NCBI GenBank assembly: GCA_016206875.1
Contig: JACQQR010000125.1
Location: 1 to 9,207, forward strand
DNA from: Candidatus Omnitrophota bacterium
Lineage (GTDB): Bacteria; Omnitrophota; Omnitrophia; Omnitrophales; JACROU01
Direction: 5' to 3'
DNA: 9,207 bases
Numbering within the stretch: position 1 is the first letter of the stretch; each line of letters begins with the position of its first letter. The position numbers and the translations under genes are program-made. Positions 6,172 to 9,207 of the stretch are shown here, piece after piece. The notes under the pieces are model-generated. The model was not told the DNA's origin. It made no database searches and worked only from the letters and a program-made list of their open reading frames with translations.

Positions 6172-6846
6172 ATGAACCAAACTATTTTTAGAAATTCGAA
6201 ATGCGCAGTTCGAAACGCAAAAGTAAATCAACGGGGATTTACCATGGTGGAGGTGATGGTGGTTTGTGCGCTTTTGGCGTTACTGCTCATGAGTTTTTAT
6301 ACCGTGTTGGAATTGGCTTATGTGCTTTTTCGCACGGACAATGTGTACGCAGAGTTGAATCATGACGCCATGCAAACAGTTCGCTTTGTCAGTAGAGAAG
6401 TCGGACAAACCAGCCCTGTGGCCAGTCCGAGTCATTTGAATATTGCTACGGACGGGAATAATAACAGTGTGCTTCGCTTTCAGGTTCCCGTAGATTGGGA
6501 CGGGGATGGCGACGTGATTCAGAACAATACAACCGATGTAACCGAATGGGGGGCTTATACCGATGTGGGCACAGTGCAAAACGGCCAGTTGGGCGCGTGG
6601 GTGCGTTACTCGGTGGTCAATAATCAATTGATTCGTGAAATGTTGGATGCGGGCTTGAATGCGATAGCCAACACGAGCCGTGTGGTGTCGAATAATGTTC
6701 AGACCTTCACGGCCGCTCAGAATCAAGAAACGCTTCAATTAAATTTGACGCTTCAAAAAATAGACGGCATTGGACAGCAAGGCGCCTCGCGCACCATTCA
6801 ATCTGCATTTTCAAGCCAAACCTTGCTGCGCAACGCAGTGGATTGA
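6172..6846 (+). CDS. PilW/GspJ-like type IV prepilin (minor pilin)
   Basis: A 224-residue prepilin; GAAGG (6160-6164) is 7 nt before the ATG. The 22-residue leader ends NQRG and is followed by FTMVEVMVVCALLALLLMSFYTVLELAYV, with Glu at mature position 5. The length, the long N-terminal helix (ELNHDAMQTVRFVSREVG) and the globular region fit PilW/GspJ-type minor pilins. Residues 108-114 read DWDGDGD, a DxDxDG acidic loop that could bind calcium, within a region (about 105-130) typical of an inserted loop. The leader is unusually long and its middle (RNSKCAVRNAK) is encoded by a repeated TTCGAAA motif. The frame ends in TGA just 26 bases before the next ATG, so translation is probably coupled. 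Assignment to PilW versus GspJ rests on form and gene order, not on close similarity that I can verify. Confidence 0.85.
   Translation: MNQTIFRNSKCAVRNAKVNQRGFTMVEVMVVCALLALLLMSFYTVLELAYVLFRTDNVYAELNHDAMQTVRFVSREVGQTSPVASPSHLNIATDGNNNSVLRFQVPVDWDGDGDVIQNNTTDVTEWGAYTDVGTVQNGQLGAWVRYSVVNNQLIREMLDAGLNAIANTSRVVSNNVQTFTAAQNQETLQLNLTLQKIDGIGQQGASRTIQSAFSSQTLLRNAVD
6195..6218 (+). repeat. TTCGAAA tandem motif inside the prepilin leader
   Basis: TTCGAAATGCG (6195-6205) recurs as TTCGAAACGC (6209-6218) with a 14-base period. Each contains the palindrome TTCGAA. The motif lies entirely in the cleaved leader peptide (residues about 8-17) of the PilW-like protein. Confidence 0.5.
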
Positions 6847-6857
6847 ATGTTGTTGAA

Positions 6858-6865
6858 GGAAGGAG
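6858..6865 (+). promoter_or_regulatory. Shine-Dalgarno that decides the PilX-like start
   Basis: GGAAGGAG (6858-6865) lies 7 nt before the ATG at 6873. The frame is open further upstream to a TTG at 6843, which overlaps the previous stop and has no ribosome site, so 6873 is preferred. The resulting leader (MKFLKLKNNQKG) is of normal length. Confidence 0.85.
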
Positions 6866-6872
6866 AACTTTC

Positions 6873-8315
6873 ATGAAGTTCTTAAAATTAAAAAATAATC
6901 AAAAAGGCTTTGTGATGGTTACGACGTATCTGCTTTCGGCCGCCATCGTGGTGCTTGCCGGAGCTTCCTATATCAAAGCCATTTACGATTCACGATATAT
7001 ATCACGCGAATACGATCGTATTCAAACTCATTATGCCGCAGAGGCGGGTCTGCAGAGCGCGCTGGCGCAAGTGGGCACGAATGCCTACACCGGCTTTATC
7101 AATACGGCCGCGCTGAATATCGCTAATTTTCGATCGGCAGGCGGAATTAATGTAGGCTCTGTGGCTGTCACAATGACGTATCCAAATCAGGCGGATTGGG
7201 TCATAGTCAATGCTGCGGCTACAGTCAATGGAGTCACGCGCAATTTGGAGGGGAGGATTTTCCTTGAGTCAAATTTCTCCAAATATATGACCTATATGGA
7301 AATTCCGAATTTGGCTGTGGGAAACAGGGCCAAGTTTGGCTATCATGACGGAAACAATCCTGAAGGAGTTTCCTCCAATGACAAAGAACGAATGGCGATG
7401 TACTACACAGGCAACTGGATTGCCATGGGCAATGACATTGAAGTTTTTGGCGATTTGCATGTAGAAGGTGCCGTTCAGGGGCTGGGCCAAACCGCGATTC
7501 ATGGAGATACGTATGCCGGCGATTTCACATTAGATGCCAACGGCGCGGTGGCCAATGACGGCGTTTCGGGGCAAGCGACTATCCAAGACGGCTTTAGTGA
7601 TGACAGTGACCGTAATGGTGACGGAACCATTGACGCAAAAGACGCGCCAGACCGCCACGATTTAACGCTTGGAGGAGAAGGGGATTCGCATCAAACCGAA
7701 GAATTGACAAAGCTGTATGGATATTTTTACAAAAAGAACAGCAGCCTTTCGGCATTTCAATCAGAGCCTAGTGACAAATACCTTGAATTTCAAGAAAATG
7801 GGGATCACACACGTATAGTCCAGTATAACGACTACTATAAAAAACCCATCAATACGTACGAACTTCCGCCTGACGCCGTTATCTATTTAGCAGGCGACGT
7901 TCATGTGAGAGGCCAGGTCAAGGGCCGGGTGACTGTGTATTCGGAGGACGATGTTTTTATTGCCGGTGATGTGACTTATGCCGGAAATGTGCCTCATTCA
8001 GCAGACCCCGGGCATTCTCTGGCTTTATTGGCTAGAAACAGGATTTTTCTCCTGCCCGATGATGTCACCGTAGTGGGGATTCTGCGGGCCGAAAATTATA
8101 GCGGCGCAATACCTTTGGACGCGAGCAGAGGTTCAAATTACCGTCCGGACTATTCCAAGACGAAGCTGCGCACCTACGGCAATTTAATTATCACGGGCCA
8201 GCCCAACACTTCTATTTACGGGGATAGAATTTTTGGCTACGACCCGGGGTTACAAAGTTTTCGTCCGCCGGGCATTCCGGTGCAGCCGGAGTTAAGAATG
8301 GTTCGGGAAACTTAA
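6873..8315 (+). CDS. PilX/GspK-like pilus assembly protein with large C-terminal domain
   Basis: 480 residues. The leader MKFLKLKNNQKG is followed by FVMVTTYLLSAAIVVLAGAS, a type III-like pilin helix. Thr replaces Glu at mature position 5, as is common for PilX/GspK minor pilins at the tip. DRIQTHYAAEAGLQSALAQVG (about 48-68) is the typical PilX N-terminal segment. After it comes an immunoglobulin-like or beta-rich part, then strands rich in Gly-Asp (GNDIEVFGDLHVEGAV, IHGDTYAGDF) and the C-terminal pattern GDVHVRGQVKGRVTVYSEDD followed by VFIAGDVTYAGN and SLALLARNRIFLLPDDV. This is familiar from large PilX-type proteins and suggests a beta-helix fold. Residues 246-257 (DRNGDGTIDAKD) match an EF-hand/dockerin-type calcium loop (D-x-N-x-D-G-x-I-D-x-x-D). 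It is much longer than classical PilX (about 170 residues) and nearer to GspK-like or fused forms. Probably the tip or priming subunit with an extra binding domain; this is inference. Confidence 0.82.
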   Translation: MKFLKLKNNQKGFVMVTTYLLSAAIVVLAGASYIKAIYDSRYISREYDRIQTHYAAEAGLQSALAQVGTNAYTGFINTAALNIANFRSAGGINVGSVAVTMTYPNQADWVIVNAAATVNGVTRNLEGRIFLESNFSKYMTYMEIPNLAVGNRAKFGYHDGNNPEGVSSNDKERMAMYYTGNWIAMGNDIEVFGDLHVEGAVQGLGQTAIHGDTYAGDFTLDANGAVANDGVSGQATIQDGFSDDSDRNGDGTIDAKDAPDRHDLTLGGEGDSHQTEELTKLYGYFYKKNSSLSAFQSEPSDKYLEFQENGDHTRIVQYNDYYKKPINTYELPPDAVIYLAGDVHVRGQVKGRVTVYSEDDVFIAGDVTYAGNVPHSADPGHSLALLARNRIFLLPDDVTVVGILRAENYSGAIPLDASRGSNYRPDYSKTKLRTYGNLIITGQPNTSIYGDRIFGYDPGLQSFRPPGIPVQPELRMVRET

Positions 8316-8326
8316 AGGGGGGTTTC

Positions 8327-8614
8327 ATGAAGCTCAGCCAGTCAAAAATAGCTTGTGTGATTGTGACGGCCTGCCTGATGGTTACTCCTCTATTTTTCTC
8401 CGGCTGTTTCAAGCAGCCGGAGAAAAAACCCGAGGTGAAGCAGGAGGCGGTTTTAGAAAGCGCGCCTTTGCCCCGGCTAGAGCAGAATGAACTTTATAAA
8501 AAATTTGTGCCTGACCGGGCAAAGGAAAAACCCGCTTATTTCCGTAAAGAGAAAGACCCGGAAGATGAATCTGATGAAACGTCATCGGAAAATATACTTC
8601 CTCCCGCACTATAA
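8327..8614 (+). CDS. small lipoprotein of the pilin operon (hypothetical)
   Basis: 95 residues, with a Shine-Dalgarno AGGGGGG (8316-8322) 4 nt before the ATG and only 11 bases after the PilX-like stop. The N-terminus MKLSQSKIACVIVTACLMVT is followed by PLFFSGC, a type II signal peptide with lipobox FSGC (Cys27), so a lipid-anchored product is likely. The mature part is highly charged and Pro-rich (FKQPEKKPEVKQEAV, then PAYFRKEKDPEDESDETSS) and lacks recognisable domains, so it is probably disordered. Its place as last gene of the minor-pilin cluster suggests a pilotin-like or envelope-anchoring role, but no similarity supports that. The codons around the lipobox form a perfect 14-bp hairpin (see the repeat at 8393-8427). 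Confidence 0.78.
   Translation: MKLSQSKIACVIVTACLMVTPLFFSGCFKQPEKKPEVKQEAVLESAPLPRLEQNELYKKFVPDRAKEKPAYFRKEKDPEDESDETSSENILPPAL
8393..8427. repeat. perfect 14-bp hairpin over the lipobox codons
   Basis: TTTTTCTCCGGCTG (8393-8406) is the exact reverse complement of CAGCCGGAGAAAAA (8414-8427), with a 7-nt loop TTTCAAG. It encodes FSGCFKQPEKK in the lipoprotein. A-runs rather than T-runs follow the stem when read from either strand, so it is not a canonical intrinsic terminator. Confidence 0.85.
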
Positions 8615-8818
8615 TTAATCTCTATCCAGCTCAGGACGGGCAATTTGATTGGTAGTCGAAACTCCGGGAATGGTTTCTCCTGTTTTCTCGAAAACCTCTG
8701 CTTGTTCCGTCGGATCCTCCAGAATTCCTTCGTCCTCAGCCTGAACGAAAGATGTATGGCCCATGATGCATAAAATCAACGACGACAAAAATAAAAATTT
8801 TTGAACGGTTATCCACAT
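8615..8818 (-). CDS. small secreted acidic protein (hypothetical)
   Basis: 67 residues on the minus strand. The ATG at 8818 is preceded by GGGAGGAAG with the GGAGG core 8 nt away, a strong ribosome site. Residues 1 to about 27 form a Sec signal peptide (MWITVQKFLFLSSLILCIMG, then HTSFVQA) with likely cleavage after VQA. The mature part of about 40 residues starts EDEGILEDPTEQAEVFEKTG and is acidic, with no domain that I recognise. Its beginning recalls the other small acidic protein at 1905-2111 (PTEQAE here, PTEMAE there, both soon after the signal peptide), so the two may be distant paralogues. Its TAA (8617-8615) directly touches the TAA of the convergent lipoprotein gene (8612-8614), leaving no room for a terminator between them. 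Confidence 0.7.
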   Translation of the reverse strand: MWITVQKFLFLSSLILCIMGHTSFVQAEDEGILEDPTEQAEVFEKTGETIPGVSTTNQIARPELDRD

Positions 8819-8846
8819 AATAGCTTCCTCCCTCTTCTTTAATGCA

Positions 8847-8852
8847 AGTATA
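8847..8852 (-). promoter_or_regulatory. candidate -10 box (TATACT) for the small acidic gene
   Basis: TATACT on the minus strand, 5 of 6 matches to TATAAT, lies 28 nt upstream of the ATG at 8818 and would give a leader of about 20 nt containing the Shine-Dalgarno. No clear -35 box is present. Confidence 0.3.
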
Positions 8853-9000
8853 CCTTACGATTTATGATAGAATTCAGGACCGGCTCGTAGCCATGAAAAG
8901 ATCCGGTAACCAATGTGGAATAGCGAATTTCTCTATCAACTATTACGCTGTTTCCTAAGTTCGTATAGGGTTAAAGGAAAAATATGATCTAACAGGCGGC

Positions 9001-9027
9001 CCCTCTCCCTCCACCGGAGGGAGAGGG
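9001..9027. repeat. 12-bp perfect hairpin within the composite element
   Basis: CCCTCTCCCTCC (9001-9012) and GGAGGGAGAGGG (9016-9027) are exact complements separated by ACC. The left arm overlaps the longer-range arm at 8996-9007, so the two pairings are mutually exclusive. Confidence 0.85.
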
Positions 9028-9034
9028 ATTAAGG

Positions 9035-9054
9035 CCTGCCTGCCGGCAGGCAGG
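9035..9054. repeat. 20-bp perfect palindrome
   Basis: CCTGCCTGCCGGCAGGCAGG is its own reverse complement and is itself made of CCTG/CAGG iterations. Such CAGGCAGG palindromes recur as dispersed intergenic units in some environmental genomes; here it sits inside the terminal composite element. Confidence 0.9.
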
Positions 9055-9100
9055 GTGAGGGTGGGTGGCGAAAAGGGCACGAAATTCCAAACCCTCACCC
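9053..9100. repeat. GGGTGAGGGT / ACCCTCACCC inverted repeat
   Basis: GGGTGAGGGT (9053-9062) pairs exactly with ACCCTCACCC (9091-9100), leaving a 28-nt loop. It adjoins the CAGG palindrome on its left and the large CCGCC hairpin on its right. Confidence 0.75.
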
Positions 9101-9103
9101 CTT

Positions 9104-9156
9104 CCCCTCTCCCTTTCCGCCTCGGCGGATCCGCCTGAGGCGGAAAAAGAGAGGGG
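9104..9156. repeat. long nested hairpin centred on GGCGGATCCGCC
   Basis: The outer stem is CCCCTCTC (9104-9111) with GAGAGGGG (9149-9156). After a 2 by 2 internal loop the inner stem is TTTCCGCCTC (9114-9123) with GAGGCGGAAA (9137-9146). The centre GGCGGATCCGCC (9124-9135) is a perfect palindrome followed by one extra T. The whole block could extrude as a cruciform or fold strongly in RNA of either strand. Confidence 0.85.
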
Positions 9157-9207
9157 CCGCGAGTTAAAGTATTTAAATCCTATACGAACTTAGGAAACGA
9201 CGTACTA

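Larger units (their letters stand above)
8941..9207. mobile_element. composite palindromic element with 29-nt terminal inverted repeats (MITE-like)
   Basis: Bases 8941-8969 and the reverse complement of 9179-9207 agree at 26 of 29 positions. The inner 20 (GTTTCCTAAGTTCGTATAGG at 8950-8969; its complement at 9179-9198) are identical. Between them lie nested inverted repeats: GCGGCCCCTCTC (8996-9007) with GAGAGGGGCCGC (9149-9160), and several hairpins listed separately. No open reading frame is present. This form fits a miniature inverted-repeat transposable element or a large intergenic palindromic repeat. The repeat reaches the end of the window, so its outer edge and any target duplication cannot be seen. 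The 122 bases between the small gene and the element (8819-8940) hold only its promoter region. Confidence 0.65.

Noticed and set aside
6280..6738. 152-residue antisense open frame across the PilW-like gene
   Set aside because: Reverse-strand shadow with no ribosome site or recognisable domain; the sense strand is a clear prepilin.
6843..6872. TTG start giving a 490-residue PilX-like protein
   Set aside because: It overlaps the previous stop, has no ribosome site, and would add ten residues to a prepilin leader; the ATG at 6873 has a strong Shine-Dalgarno.
9001..9160. CRISPR array or regularly spaced repeats in the terminal region
   Set aside because: The repeats are nested inverted pairs of differing sequence, not regularly spaced identical direct repeats with unique spacers, and no cas gene is nearby.

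Overview
The window looks like chromosomal DNA from an uncultivated, probably diderm bacterium. It carries housekeeping and redox genes, a type IV pilus minor-pilin cluster, a small lipoprotein, two small secreted acidic proteins, and several kinds of short palindromic or iterated repeats in intergenic and even coding positions. Base composition is close to balanced. The set of AcnA-type aconitase, PilV/PilW/PilX-like prepilins and spreading short repeats (GTGAAGCG/CGCTTCAC, ATAGGAG iterations, TTCGAAA iterations, CCCTCTCCC palindromes) reminds me of environmental genomes such as Omnitrophota or deltaproteobacteria-like lineages. That placement is an impression only, because no rRNA or other marker gene is present.

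Layout. Positions 1-1866 (+) hold the C-terminal two thirds of an aconitate hydratase. It is followed by a 68-residue secreted acidic protein (1905-2111) and, past a 13-bp hairpin, by a complete YyaL/SPATA20-type protein with a thioredoxin-like domain and an AGE-type barrel (2183-4249). Convergent to it (4326-5588, -) is a single reading frame joining a TSUP (TauE/SafE-type) membrane transporter to a Bcp/PrxQ peroxiredoxin. The peroxiredoxin part keeps its own Shine-Dalgarno sequence and ATG. The 76 bases between these convergent genes are made of GGAGATA-type repeats that run into the 3' end of the peroxiredoxin coding sequence.

Positions 5752-8614 (+) form a compact operon: PilV/GspI-like prepilin, PilW/GspJ-like prepilin, PilX/GspK-like prepilin with a large C-terminal domain, and a small lipoprotein. 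This is the pattern of a minor-pilin priming complex for a type IV pilus or a type II secretion pseudopilus. The major pilin, ATPases and secretin are not in the window. A second small secreted acidic protein (8615-8818, -) converges on the lipoprotein with the two stop codons directly touching.

Positions 8819-9207 contain no gene. Most of this stretch is a composite repeat, about 267 bp long, bounded by 29-nt inverted repeats (26 of 29 matching) and packed with nested perfect palindromes. It resembles a non-autonomous mobile element or a large intergenic palindromic repeat. The most notable items are the TSUP-peroxiredoxin fusion with an internal start, this terminal element, and the places where repeats have become coding sequence (peroxiredoxin C-terminus, PilW-like leader peptide).
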